64,000 bases of DNA, from assembly GCA_963210315.1 (NCBI GenBank), contig OY723277.1:1178001-1242000 (forward strand). Reading direction: 5' to 3'. The notes under the pieces are model-generated. The model worked only from the letters and a program-made list of their open reading frames with translations. It searched no databases and had not been told where the DNA came from. Below are positions 40,839 to 53,337 of this stretch, piece after piece. This DNA comes from Rhynchopus euleeides (Eukaryota > Euglenozoa > Diplonemea > Diplonemida > Diplonemidae). Each line of letters starts with the position of its first letter. The stretch's first letter is position 1. The position numbers and the translations under genes were made by a program.

Positions 40839-40936
40839 TTTGTTTGTACGAACGGTGCCTGCTTGTGCATGTGTGCAGATACCGAACGCTGCCACGAGTC
40901 TTTTTAGTTGGAAAAACGCGTTGTTCTGACAAAAAA
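40839..40936 (-). repeat. A1 terminal repeat of the tyrosine-recombinase element
   Basis: This 5' repeat of the element matches A2 at 36769-36866 with one clear substitution (AAAAACGCG versus AAAACCGCG). It abuts the gag start. Confidence 0.88.
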
Positions 40937-41145
40937 AATCGCACTCCTTTCGCTATAATAAGAGAAACACCCTGCCCAGCAACTGCAAAAAGGCAGATCC
41001 GGTTGAGCGCACACTCCTGTGTCAAAGGCTGTGTAAGCCCCTGTGAAGTGGCATGAAGGTAATCCTCACTAAGATTCAGTCGTACGATATCCTTCGTTAC
41101 TTCGCGACTTCGCTCGCTTCGTCGCTCCGTAACTGGTAAAAAAAT
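40937..41145 (-). repeat. Dispersed ~200-bp repeat, copy 1
   Basis: This matches 54563-54780 with moderate divergence. The shared blocks include ACTCCTTTCGCT, GAGCGCACAC, CAGTCGTACGATATCCTTCG and a palindromic tract of CTTCGCGACTTCG type. It abuts the retrotransposon A1 end, so the element may have inserted next to or into it. Confidence 0.7.
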
Positions 41146-44100
41146 AGGGCAGCCCTTTGAGCGGCAGGCTCGCGAAACGAAAGAGACGGTGCAATGGAGG
41201 GCACGGATGAGGGTGCAAACCATTGGTACCGCTGCACTGCCAACTCGTTGGGGCCATTATTTGAACTGCTTGGTTTTGTTTCCAAGTGCACCGAGCAGCC
41301 CCCGGGTGAAAGGAGCAGCACGGCATCAGATCAGCTTTATTCTGTTGTTGGTCTGGCACAGAGGGCAGAGCCGTGTTGCCGTGCAGTGACGGATGTGCCC
41401 AGCGCATATTTATCCCGTGGCCCGAGTCCGTGCCACAACAAAGACAGCGCATGGACAAGGCGGACCGAGAGAGGCCTCGTGCTTGCATGACGGCGGGCTG
41501 TGGTCAGGAATGTGGGGTAGTAAAGTCGAGAAAATATGGAATCGGGGTGGGGGTGGGGGTGGTCACTGGACCCCAACCAGACCTCCAACGGGCTGGAGGT
41601 GCAGATGGGGTCATCCGACACACGAACCAACGGGATGCCTAGTTATTGACGAGTGGGCTCACGAGTGACGAGTGATACTCGTTACTAACGAAGTTGCCCA
41701 GCTAGTGACAGCTGTGGGCCATAGTGCATAGTGACCATCAGGGGTGATTTGTGGAAATCACCTATCACGTGGCGAGTAGTGACAAGGGACCACTTGGTGC
41801 TAACGAGTGATCACTTGTATCACACTACCTAAAATGAACGGTCACTTCATTCGTCAAAGCAGAAACTAGTGCGCCGTGATGAGCGTGTGTGCGTGAGGGG
41901 GGGAGCAATAATGTTAAAGCGAAAACAGGCGGGAATCACATCGATCGCTATGAATCGCGCCAGATGAACTCTGGAAAGAAGTTGCACTTTTTTCGCTGCG
42001 AATGCAGTAGGGTTGCCAGATGGATGCAGAAACTGCGTGCGATGCAACTCACTGAAAGAGGGAGAATAATGATTTCTTTTTTACAAACGTGATCCTCGGG
42101 CCACGTCGCCGCTGTGTCAGCGGGGTAGGTACTAGTCGGATCGCAGCGAGAGGCATTTCGCCTTGTGACGCCTCTTGCCCCCTGTGTGTCTTGCGTGTTC
42201 GTCATACAGCCCAGATTCGGAAGGGCATTCATCTATTGCGAGAACAACTCCGCCCTGCTCTGGTGGTGTTCTGCAAAGACTTCGGTTTCCTGCATTGCGA
42301 GACACTTCTGACAAGAACGTGGTGAAAAAAAGCAAGCTTGACACAATTTGGCACTGGACAAGCAGCCATGTTGTATTCTGTTCTTCGGTTCTTGCCAGAC
42401 CACATACGGGCATCACATCATCAGGGTGTAGCGCTTTCTGGAGTGCAAGACCCGACTGATATTCACCCTTCTCTGTCGCCGCATCCCTTCAAACATGCAT
42501 GTGGGTTTCTTGGGACAGAATCCTCTTGAAACACTCATCGTGCAACAAAGAAGTCCTCACACGGGGCCCGTTTGGAATATCAAGAAATCCGGTTGGAAAT
42601 TAGACGCTTTCAAAACAGGTCTGCTCACAAGCACACATCCCACATCTGCTGTGAACCCCATCATGTCAATTTGCTGCCGTTGCAAGCAGGATCCTCGCCT
42701 GGTAAAAAGCTAGCGCGAACAGATCAGGCCTGTTATTCTGGGTGTCAGATAGCAAGCAATCTGCGTTGCCTTCTCCCACACCAAAAACATCATTCACACC
42801 CTCGGGCGTGCAGATCATTTAGAACCCGGGATTAATACCCAGGCAGATACTCATATCACGGACACAACGTCGGAAGGTCATTAATATGCAGCCCGAAAGC
42901 GGGCGCATGCGCGGCAATAAGTAGTTTGGGGAGGGGGAGAGGGCACAGGGGATCGTCACATCAAGGAACAGCAACCAAAAGAATGCTGCAAGAAAGCCGC
43001 CGCCCGCCCCCCACACACGCTCCCCCACTAAGGGCAGGATGTCTTCACAGACCCTCACAAAAAGGCAGGCTCGGAAGGCAGGAAAGAACCGCATGGTATG
43101 CAATTTCCGAAATCACATTCCTCTGGAGCCACTGGTTCTGGATGGAGTGAGGGTATATGTTTCTTCCCCCCCCCCCCCCCCGCCCTCCCCCCCTTTTTTT
43201 GGCTGGGACAATTTTGGATCGATCCCCCACATGTTGCCTTTCTTCAGGAAAAATAAAACGCAGAAGAACACCGCCCTCGCCCAGTTCGTGATGCTTGTCA
43301 CTTGCAGCATGCCGCACAGAGGATGCAGCACCTGCAAACAACACCGCAAGCGATGCCAGGGCAGCATGTAGAAGGGGTTACGAGGAACACCTCATGGGTG
43401 AACACCCACCTGAAAACTGTGTCAAACACACTCGAGCTGGCAAAAAAGAGAAAGAATGGTATGGGCCGGTGCATCAACGGACACCACTCGTCAGAAGAGC
43501 ATTGCACTAAGCACGGTATAAACGGTGAAGTTGTGCAGAGCAGGTATGGCGCGAAAGAGAGAGGAGCCCACCGACTACAAGGGAGGACTCCCGCTGCGAT
43601 AATGCAAAGAAATAATGCTGCATAGGTCTGCCTAGTCTGCATTTTACAGTCCCCCCCCCCACCCCCCTGCGGCCTCGACCTGAAACTCACAAACAAGGAT
43701 AAAAAAAAGAGGGGGGGGGGGGGGTATGTTTAGACCGATGAACTGTAGCGGCATCTTCCCGGCTGCAGTTCCAGAAAAAAGTAAAGAATCGGACCCTCGG
43801 TTGCTCCTCGAGCTCCTGCGGGAGGAAGGCTCCCGTCACACACGGCTTCGAAGCAAGGAGTAAATAGATCTGATGATTGAAGGCATCGGCTCAGAGTGGA
43901 GATGCCCCATATCTGGCAGGCATGTGTGGCACAGGCATGTGGCACAGCTAAAAAAAACCACCGAACGAGAACATTCGGATAATACATGCTTCTGTGCAAC
44001 TAGAGAATGTTTGGTAAACGAGAGTGACAAGCCATGTATCGGAATCAAATCCTGATGGAGGAGGGCAGGGATGGGGGTGGGGGTGGGGGAGGGGAAGGGG

Positions 44101-44282
44101 TGGACGTGTCGATTTGAGCAATTGGGACCCGCAAAAAAAATCCAAACGACCAACCAAGAATGGATAGCGGCGCTTCTTCTGCCCAGAGGCTGAGTTGCAT
44201 GTTTCCACTCGCCGTTTTGCTTAGGAATACGACTGAAAGGGGGGGGGGGGTTTCCGTGCAGGACTAATTCAATCATTCAAAG
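41146..44282. other. Intergenic region with repeat fragments
   Basis: At 41640-41850 there is a stretch dense in AGTGA/TCACT words (ACGAGTGAC, AGTGATCACTTG) that can fold on itself. Segments at 42095-42200 and 49665-49775 are diverged copies (shared CACGTCGCCG and TTTCGCCTTGTG). The segment 42218-42330 resembles 3310-3410 (GCGAGAACA, GGTGTTCTGCAA). C and G homopolymers lie at 43170, 43652 and 43712. No gene is supported. Confidence 0.55.
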
Positions 44283-44661
44283 AAAGAGTCCGGGTTTTGT
44301 TTGTGCGCACGAGCGGCCCTCTCGTAGGAAACCGCCCCCCCCCCCAGCGGGTCGGAACCAATCAGTCCGGACGGAGGCGACCAGCGGACGGTCTCTGGCA
44401 ACAAGACCGACCTGGCCGCAGGCAAGCGCACGAGCGGTATTGTTTGTTTGTGCGCACGAGCGGCAGTGTGTTGTGGCCCCTGTGAAGGGCGTTGCTGTGA
44501 TAAAAGTGGTTTTGTGTTGCTCACTCAAAACACACTGCGCGCGGGTACGCTCCCACTGACTCTTTCGCTGTGACAAGCAAGCTTGTTTGGGCAAAAGAGT
44601 CCGGGTTTTGTTTGTGCGCACGAGCGGCCCTCTCGTAGGAAACCGCCCCCCCCCCCCCCCC
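44283..44661. repeat. B2-A2-B1 terminal block of the non-autonomous element
   Basis: Two copies of B, each ending in a run of 12 or more C, flank one copy of A. A contains GGTCGGAACCAATCAGTCC at its left end and GACAAGCAAGCTTGTTTGGG at its right end. Confidence 0.8.
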
Positions 44662-47639
44662 TGCCCGCCCCTGTTTTTGACTCTCGTCTATGATTGTGGA
44701 GATCATCGGGTTCGTTCGCTTATAGCTTGTCGGCAGGGCCGGCCGGAGCCGGGCCGTTTCTCCTGTCGGGTCGGACCCCGAGCTCTAGCGCGAGCGTGCG
44801 GGAGATCGGCGGGATTATTGGCGGGGGACGCCAGCTTGGCGCACCCAGGCCCCGGGTGTCTTTGGCGGTGGCCTGGGCTGAGTCGCCCACTGAGGAACTC
44901 GTGCCGTATCCAGTCGGGGACGGGGGCGAGGTTGGGGAAGCCATCCCGGCGGCTGAGCTGAAGGAGAACTGGGGAGGTCGCAGCGGTCGCACCCTGGTAT
45001 GTGCTGTTGCGGGAGCGCGCCAGTGCTCGACCCCACCCGGGGTAGGCGTGGTCATGTGAGGCCTGGGCCCTCTCACTCCGCTCGCGAAGGGCTGCGTCCG
45101 CGGATCGGGCGGCCTCGAACACTGAGAAGGCGGTTGTGGTCGCGATCGCTGGGGACCAAGGCTCCCTCGGGATGTATGCCCGCGATGCTTCAGCTTGCTC
45201 GTGTCGTCCCGCGGTCAGCGCCGCTTCCTCGCCTCATGAGCGACCGTCCTGAGGGCGGCGTGTCGTGTCTACCAGGAGACTCTCCGGAGTAAAACTGGAG
45301 GGAGATCCTTCAGGTGTGGAGCAGCTTCAGATCGACATGCCTCAGGGCGAGGGCGGACTGCGGGTACAGCGCTACCTGCGTCGGGGCTTCGCCGGCTCCG
45401 AGGGCGTCACTGACGGAAGCCCTGCTGTAGATCCGCTGCAGCGGACCCAGTCCTGCCGTGTGAAATCGTCCTGCTGGGCCCGTCGGGGTGCAGTGCTGCG
45501 ACGGGATCCCTGGAACCCTTGCGCGTATAGGTCATCTGCTGTAGGGCGCTGGGCTGGCAGGCCGGACCGGCCCTTGTGCCTCAGCCGCGTGAGGAACCTA
45601 GCTCGACGGGCTCCTGGACTGCCTTGGCGAGGCCTTGGGCCTCCGTAGCAACGGCAGCCAGGCATCCTGAGACTCGTGGCGGTTCAGCCGGAAGAGGCAG
45701 GCCCCGGTGTGCCAAGATCTGCGTGGGGAAGAATGTCGGGCCCCAGATGCGGCTGAGATGTAGATGGAGGTGCAGCGGGAACTGAGCAGACGAGCCTGCA
45801 AACCTGTGGTGAACTGCTGGAGGGGGGTGGCCTGGTTGAGGGAGATAAGAAGAGTTCTAGGGGAAACGGCTTCAGCTGTGATGGGATCACTCGCCAAGTC
45901 TGGGAAGCTGGGGGTTTCATCATCCTGGTCTCGGGCGGGGGGGGGCCTCCTGGCTGAGGCAACGGCATCGGCTGCCGGAGAGGAGGGACTGGTTTTCTCT
46001 GAGCTCCTCTGTGAAACAGCCTCAGATGAGGGGAAGATACGCCCCTGCCTCGGGAAGGGAGGGGGGGGGAATGTGTGCGATCCTCGATCTGCAGGCTCAG
46101 CTGCTGGGAGGGTCCCGTGGTGTTGCGTGGGGCTGAGACTGTGCGGGAGGGGAGGGAGGGCTCTTCTGGCCCGAGATCTTTGTGATAGGCCTCTGCTGCC
46201 GGGGTAAAAGTGATGAAACCGACCCACGAGAAGCCGGTGCAGCTGCCATGTGGGGGGACTCGGTTCCGCCTGATAGGAGGGGCGTTGAAATCGGAGCAGA
46301 CAGAATCACCAGGAGGATCCCCTTTTACCTGTTATGCAGGTCGTGTCTGAGATCCAATGCTATGCTCGGCCGGTGCTGTGGTGTTGCCTGTGTGGGCGGA
46401 TTGGGGGGAACTGTGGACGGATTGGTATGGGGGGACCACCCCTTCGTGGTTTGGGGGTACAGCTTCAACTGCTGGGAGGCCAACCACTGCCCGGGGAAGA
46501 GGGGGGGAAGGGGGCCTCTCCCTGGTGTTCCTTGTGAGACAGCCTGTAGAGTGGGCAGCGACTGCCGGGGGAGAAGAGTGCGCCTCTTCCTGGTGCTCGT
46601 GGGATATCGTGCTCACTTGTAGGCAGCCGCAACTGCCCGAGGTGGGGAGGCTCTTGCACCCCGGGAAAAGGCCTCGGCTGCTGTAAGGGAGGGATGGGGC
46701 ACCACCTGCTTCGGGGGTGCGGAAAAACCGATCGATGTGACCCTCAATTTGCAGGCTAAGCCGCTGGGGGGACCCCGTGCTGGCGGCGTGGGTGGGACTG
46801 AGGCTGTGCTGGGGGGAAGGGAGGGCTCTTCCGGCCCGGGGTTCTTGTGCTGGGCATCGGCTGCCGGTTTAAGGTAATGGAATCGTCCCCTCCGCGAGAC
46901 GCGGCTGTAGTTGAGCAAGGGGTCTGGGATCCACCCGATTATATAGAGGGGGGAAAGACCATTTCCTCGTGGTCCTGGGGGTGAGTGACTGGGTCAAGGA
47001 CAGCTGCTGCCCGGGGTTCTTGTGCGGGTGTGGGGAGGGGGTACCCGTTCCTGCTTCGTGTTGATAACAGGGTTTAGGGGTGTGTTAATACCTGCGGAAC
47101 CTGCAAGGTCGGGAAGGGCCCCTTGGTCCAGGTAGGACATCGGCTGTCCGGGCTGAGGGCCCAGGGAAGCGGCTTTCTGGCCCTGGGGAAACAGCCTCAG
47201 CCCGGGCTTAGTCTCGAAACGCCCCTCCGTCTTGGCACTCCCTTCGGGGTCGACAAAGTTGAAGAAGCGCGACTCCCCCTCTTTCGAAGAATTTGAAGAA
47301 ATCTGGGAGACTGCGGCCCGCAGTGGCCCATTGACGAGCTTGATGTTAGAGGCGGCTTGTAGATATCAGCGTGGTACATCGCAGACGAGAAGACGTTGAG
47401 AAGTGCATCCGTGTGACTGAGCCTGTCGCACGTGTCATAAGGCATGAACCGAGAAGCGGTGGGGTACGTGACGGTGTGCCTGGTGGAAATCAACGTAATG
47501 CTTGGGTGAACTGGACTGTGTCGTGGCGCTTCCAGGTAGATGTCGCTGACACCAGTTGCAACTCTTCCCGGGAAAGAGGGTAAAAACCAACTTCACGTGG
47601 CTCCGGGAAAACCGGACTCATCTGTTGACAGGACATCGA

Positions 47640-48560
47640 CTGCCCGGGAGGGGGGTGAGAAAACCACTCCCTCGTGATCTTGGGGAAGCAGCCTCAGCTG
47701 TGAGGAGGGCAACTACTGCCCGGGAGGGGGATATGATGCCACTTCTTCGTGGTCTTGAGGGGACAACGACTGCCCAGAAGGGGGTATGGAGCCACTTCGT
47801 GGTGGTCTTGGGGGAAGCAGCCTCGGCTGTGAGGAGGGCAACTACTGCCCGGGAGGGGGGTGTGAAGCCACATCCTCGTGGTCTTGATGGGACAACGACT
47901 GCCCGGGAGGGGGGTGTGAAGCCACATCCTCGTGGTCTTGATGGGACAACGACTGCCCGGGAGGGGGGTGTGGAGCCACATCCTCGTGGTCGTGGGGGTA
48001 GAACCGCAGCTGTAGGGAGGACAACGGGGTGGGGGGGGGGGGGGGGTATGAAGCCACGCGATTGTGTTCTTGGGGAGGAAACCTCAGCTGTGAGGAGGGC
48101 AACTACTGCCCGGGAGGGGGGTGTGCAGCCACTTTCTCGTGGTCTCGAGGGGACAACGACTGCCCGGAAGGGGGTATGGAGCCACTTCGTGGTTGTCTTG
48201 GGGGAACTGCCTCAGCTGTGAGGAGGACAACGACTGCCCGGGGAGGGGGGTGTGAAGCCATGTGCTCGAGCTCGTGGGGAGGAAGCCTGAGCTGTGAGAA
48301 AGGCAACTACTGCCCGGGAGGGGGGTGCCACTTTCTCGTGGTCTTGGGGGAACAGCCTGAGCTGTGAGGAGGACAACGACTGCCCGGGGTGGAGGAGGTG
48401 AAGCTACGTGCTCGGGATCTTGGGGAAAAAACCTCGGCTGTGAGGAGGACAGCGACTGCCTGGGGTGGGGGGAAAGTCCGCGTCCTCGTGGGCAGGGGAA
48501 GCAGCCTCAGCTGTGGGGAGGGCAACAACTGCCCGGGAGGGTTTGTTTGTCGGGAGTGAG
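47640..48560. repeat. Imperfect tandem G-rich minisatellite
   Basis: Units of about 54-60 bp are built on ACGACTGCCCGGGAGGGGG and CTCGTGGTCTTGGGG. Two adjacent units near 47880-47990 are identical over about 54 bp. Looser versions of the same words extend left to about 46400. A plus-strand frame stays open through 47556-48221 because the unit lacks stops; its Arg/Gly/Thr repeats are not evidence of a gene. Confidence 0.75.
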
Positions 48561-49257
48561 AACACAAGCTGTTTCCCAGCCCATTTTTGTAACGTTTGTC
48601 CTTTCTATAGTCACCACACCAGACAAGCTGCCCGAGGTGAATCAATGCACAAAGGAAGGGTGTGGATGCCTGTCAGTGGCCTGGTACACAGGAGGAGGGG
48701 GGGAAGCACCACGGCTTCGTTATCCTCCTGTCGAGTGACACCCCTCCACTGCTTGTGCGGCGGGGAGTGGGTTGCGAGCTGAGTGTGGGGATGGGGCGCG
48801 CCGGAACGACCCCTTCTCTGGCTGCAGGCCAACGGCACGACGACCTTGACGCCCGCCTCAGCCGGAAGAGGTATCAGGGGCATGACGGCGGCCCGCCCTT
48901 TTCGTTCCTTCCGGAGGGAACGGATATCAACACGGCGAGCAGCCGCTCCTCGATATTTTTTGCGGCGGGGGTCTTGGTGTTTAGGGAAGGCTCAGGATAG
49001 GGGATGATCGGGGCAGGTAGGACCTTCCATGATGGAGGAGGGTCGCCAGTGGAGGAGGCGGCGGGCACTGATTCCCACTCCCATACTCAGAGCAGGGACA
49101 GGTGCGCCGACACACTCAGCCAAGCCGAAGCTGGCCTTGATCGACCCCCAAGGGAGGGGCAGGCGAGGCCCTCGGCGAGGCAGGTCACCCGCAACCGTCG
49201 ACAGTGACCCACACCGGAGGGGAAGTCGGTGGCGGCCGGGAAACACACACTAGCCGG

Positions 49258-49506
49258 TCGGGTCGGAACCAATCAGTCCGGACGGAGGCGACCAGCGGAC
49301 GGTCTCTGGCAACAAGACCGACCTGGCCGCAGGCAAGCGCACGAGCGGTATTTTTTGTTTGTGCGCACGAGCGGCAGTGTGTTGTGGCCCCTGTGAAGGG
49401 CGTTGCTGTGATAAAAGTGGTTTTGTGTTGCTCACTCAAAACACACTGCGCGCGGGTACGCTCCCACTGACTCTTTCGCTGTGACAAGCAAGCTTGTTTG
49501 GGCAAA
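49258..49506. repeat. A1 terminal repeat of the non-autonomous element
   Basis: This matches 44348-44596 almost exactly. It is followed by AAAAAACGAGAGGG, which is absent from the other copy and therefore marks the outer boundary. Confidence 0.82.
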
Positions 49507-52500
49507 AAAACGAGAGGGATGGAAAAGAAAAATCCACGTTCGGCGATCGCATGAAACACACAGAAAAGGTAATGCCTGCGGAAGTGCGGTGCCATATGCA
49601 GGGCAAGGGGAGGGTTGTGTGAAGTGGGGCATATCCCTCCCTTCTCTCGAGCCTTGCCCCCCCGGCCCACGTCGCCGCGTTGTGTCGGTGGGTTTGGTTC
49701 GCGCAGTGTTAGTCGGTGGCATCTCGCCTTGTGGCGTCGTTTGCCCCCGACGTGCCTTGCGTGCGGGGAACCGCATCGAACCAACTCCCACTCATCTTGT
49801 CACTTCCACCTGAGAAGTGCCTTGTTAGAAGAAAAAACGAAATATTCATTTGGTTTGGCATCGCAATATCATGCCTGGACAGACCTTGATTTTTTATAGC
49901 ATTTGTTTGAAACATATTCGAGCAGGAATTTCATAACATGCAGCAATCAAAAAAATGCATCGTGTCCGCAGCATGCCCAGAGGGGGTTTGTGCGGCTGAA
50001 GCCTTTTTGGCGCGTCGACACATCAGCCACAGAGCCTCGGCACATCGGGTTTTGGCAGTTATTGGGCGGGGGGGCTTGGGGGGAGGGTAAACAGAAACCA
50101 TATGCCGTCCAGTGCGAGAAAAGAGATGGTCTTCACAATGGGGAATAACGCCTTGGCCCACTCCTGATAAATGGGGTGCGGACAGGGCGGTCAAAATACA
50201 ACACTATTGGAGGCAAACACCAACAAAAGACAATAGCGCACTACGGAAGAGGTGCATTCGGACCAGGGACGCCCAGAAGAGCGTCCTCATTGCGATATCA
50301 TCTCGCTTCTATTTACACAGAAACGAGAGAGCTCACCACTCGGGCACTTTATCGATAGAGTGGGTAACTGGTCCAGCAAAAGAGAGAAACAGTCCAACGG
50401 ACAACCTAGAAGTTTGGGGCGGATTGGGCACAAACGCAGAGACATGCAGCATGTGCCCTCGGTTTGAAGGCGGTGCTCAGCAGCAGCAGAATATCGGCCG
50501 AGGGGAGGCGCAGTGGTATTTCTTTTGGTATATTCTTTTCCTTTGTGTGCCTAGATCAGGGCGGCAGCAATTCATTCAAAAAAAACTCCACCTTCCGCGC
50601 AGCGCTTCGGGCCGCGCATCACTAAACTCAAAAAACCTGCCTGACCTCCTTGTTATCCTGTAGGCTAACGGGGAAGTCGGCCGGGCTGAGCCCTGACGAG
50701 TTCATACTCACCAATACACCCCTGGCCTGAATCCCTTTCTTGGCAGGAGTGGGTACCACATTTTCATTCGGGGGGACAATTACAGGTACAGACGCTGCGT
50801 CCACTCGTCTTTACTACCCCAGGTGTGCTCTCCCTTCCGGGCGGGCAACCGTCCCACAGTGCAGGGGATCGTCGGCTGTCATGGAGGGGGTCTTCGCTGG
50901 CGGCAACTTTTTCGGTCAAGTTCGGCGATTTCCTCCATAAATAGGAGGAAAATGCACCAAAATACACCGGTTTCGGCACCGTAGCGAAGACCCCTATGAG
51001 CTTCATAAAAAAGGACTTTGGAGTTGGGTTCTTTTGTTTGTATGAACGCTCTCTGCTAGTGCATTGTGCAGAAATACCAAATGCTTCCACGAGCCTTCTT
51101 GGTGCGAAAAAGGCTAGCATTTGGTTCTGCCAAGAGAAAAAAAATAACAACAAATATGAGCAAACAACAACAACACAAACAAAGGCAGGTGAAGAAGGGT
51201 TGCTGGCGCACCCTTGAGCCCATTGGAGGTCTCTGTGGAGGGGGGGGGGGGGGTTGGCCGGGGCCGTTCTCTTTGCTTGTTGAAGATCAACACAACAAAT
51301 ATCAGAAGCCAATGAACCCAGCCGGGTGCCAGTAGGAATGTGACACCCCAATATTCTCGCCTCAAGGAAGAGTCGTGTGTGACAACACGGTTTCTTTTGC
51401 CTGTCACAGTGTATTTTCTTCCTCGGCAGAGCTGTGAAGCCCGACAACAAATTACGGAAAGGGTCTGGGTTCTGCTGTGCGCACGGGCGGCAGTGTGATG
51501 TGACCCCCACGAAGGGAGGACGTGTTGCTATGAGAAGATGATTTTGTCAGGGCATTAGTTTGACCTTCCCGACGGAGCCTGAAACCTGGTTACCCTGGTT
51601 ATGACCCACCAAATTTTTTCGCTCGGGCGCTTCGCGCCCGAGCGCCTCCTGCGCCGTTGTGACCGCGGCGTGCTATTATCTGTCTCCCCACCCCCAGGTT
51701 ATGTATAGTCTCTACTTCCCCCGGGTTTGTGAGAGGTGTCAGACACAGCACACAATTCGCGCTGGTGCCAGGAGGATAACCCATCTACACGCGTGGAGTT
51801 GCGCCCCGGGTTTCCCACCACCCATGGTGTTGCACCAGTCAGTGGCGAAGGACACGACGCGGTTCCAGAAGCTGTCCCCAGAGATTCTGTCTGCTCCAGC
51901 AGAATGCTGCAGATGTTGGCCGCATTCCGGCTGTTGCAGTCTTGCGGCACGTTACGGGTCGATCACACACGAATCCGGGTCGCATGCTGGCTCACCTTCG
52001 TCGTGGCCTGGGTTTCGTCGGTGAGAGACGGCGCAGAAGGGGGCTGTGCAATCTTGGCCTGCATCTGCCGCCGAATGACAGATGCAGGTCGTGTCGTACT
52101 ATTGCTGCTTGGTGGGGCTAGCGCAGCAGGTTATTTGGTAAGGGAAACCCCCGGTTCCGAGCCAGATTTTTGACTTTTTTTTATTTTTTAAAATAACCAG
52201 GTTTCTCCAAATCCTGGTTATCATAACCGGATAACCAGCCCAAACTAATGCCCTGGATTTTGTGTTGCTGTGTCAGAATACACACTGCACGCGGCGATGA
52301 ACCCCCCCCCCACTGACTATTTCGCGTCACAAGAGACAGGCTTGCATACACACGGAAAACTGATGCAACCGGGTGCATCCACAGAGAAAAGGAGCAACGA
52401 CAGTTGGTGTATTTCGAACGCCGAACACCCCCCCCCCCTCTCCACAGCTTGCCGGGGCGTGTGAAGTGTTCGCAATCATCCGCACGGTGAAAAGTTTCCT

Positions 52501-53337
52501 GAGTCGGTTACGCCGAACTGACAAGAGTACATTATTGTGTAGCGTTGGGCGCACTGAGCTGGACTCTGATGTGACATCCGCTACCACCCATGTGAAGCTG
52601 TATTTTTTTTTGAAAAAAATCGGTAGCGTCTTCAGAGACACCACTTCCTGCTCGCGGGATGTCACCACTCCCGGTGACACCATATATTTGCTTTGTGACA
52701 AGATGTGGATGAACGCCACACCCTAGGCCCGCACGAAGGCGGGGGAGGCACAGGTGCATATGCAGATGCAGATGAAATCACAAGATTATTATTTAACAGG
52801 CGAGGTTCAGATTGGGGAACAAACCGGCAGTCCAGTAGGAGCACCGCTTGCTTGGAGCAAACAACAATGTTGAAAAGAGGGGAGAATGGAATGAGGGTCT
52901 TCGCTCAGGAGTGCAGAATAGGGGGAGGCACTGACAAGTTGACACAGAGCGAAGGCCCCGAGGGTGACTACAAAAAGGCAACAGTGTGAGTATTTTTCCG
53001 ATGCCGTGGAGAAATCTATTTTTGCGTACTGTTGGTTGCGAAAGTGCCCTCGCAGCATGTTAACCCGCCGACATTTATTGAGGGCCCGGTGCCTGCCAAC
53101 ACAGGCTTTCGCAGGACTTTTTTCCTTCATTTTTTTTCATTGCATTGCAGTCTCCGATTGGGAGGATCGCTGCGGGCAAATCACTCGAAATGGGCGTGAA
53201 ACACGGAACATCCTCCCCCAGTTGAGATGGTGTGGTGCTCGGCAGATACACTCACACTTTCCCCCCCCCCCAGGCATCGCCGTTTCCTCGAGAGGCACCC
53301 AGCGCGTTAAAAAAGGTTCGAGAAGATTGATCACACA
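49507..53337. other. Intergenic region with decayed element ends
   Basis: The segment 51006-51130 is a diverged B-A piece of the tyrosine-recombinase element family (GGACTTTGGAGTTGGGTTC, then TTTGTTTGTATGAACG). The segment 51450-51550 is a diverged piece of the second family's A repeat (GTGCGCACGGGCGGCAGTGTG). The segment 52250-52350 resembles the part of that A repeat around CACACTGCGCGCGG. A G/C hairpin (GCTCGGGCGCTTCGCGCCCGAGC) lies at 51620-51642. Several open frames under 200 codons have no recognisable content. Confidence 0.55.
51006..51130 (-). repeat. Decayed end of a tyrosine-recombinase element (B-A fragment)
   Basis: About 75-80 percent similar by eye to 36746-36850. No second repeat or coding region adjoins it, so it is a solo relic. 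Confidence 0.6.

Larger units (their letters stand above)
36746..40936 (-). mobile_element. VIPER/TATE-like tyrosine-recombinase retrotransposon with split direct repeats
   Basis: This 4.2-kb element reads on the minus strand as A1, gag, tyrosine recombinase, RT-RNase H, then B1-A2-B2. The repeat A (about 95 bp) is at 40839-40936 and 36769-36866. The repeat B (about 41 bp) is at 36861-36901 and 36746-36786, overlapping A by its ends. Split direct repeats of this order are typical of tyrosine-recombinase (DIRS/Ngaro/VIPER) retrotransposons. Placement of the recombinase before the RT matches VIPER/TATE of trypanosomatids, whereas Ngaro and DIRS place it after. All catalytic residues examined are present, so the copy may be active. 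Confidence 0.9.
44283..49506 (-). mobile_element. Non-autonomous split-direct-repeat element
   Basis: On the plus strand the order is B2 (44283-44345), A2 (44348-44596), B1 (44593-44661), about 4.6 kb of interior, then A1 (49258-49506). The A copies are about 250 bp and nearly identical; the B copies share AAAGAGTCCGGGTTTTG onward. Read on the minus strand this is A1, interior, B1-A2-B2, the same plan and orientation as the tyrosine-recombinase element 3.3 kb away. The repeats share a TTTGTTTGTnCGnAC core with it. The interior shows no reverse transcriptase or recombinase motif on either strand. Mobilisation in trans by an autonomous relative is inferred. Confidence 0.75.

Noticed and set aside
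44587..46686. Several 90-210-codon open frames inside the non-autonomous element
   Set aside because: They overlap on both strands in G/C-rich DNA, share no codon bias with the gag or RT genes, and show no domain.
47556..48221. A 221-codon plus-strand gene in the G-rich tract
   Set aside because: The open frame is a by-product of a stop-free tandem repeat; amino-acid repeats mirror the DNA unit exactly and there is no start context.
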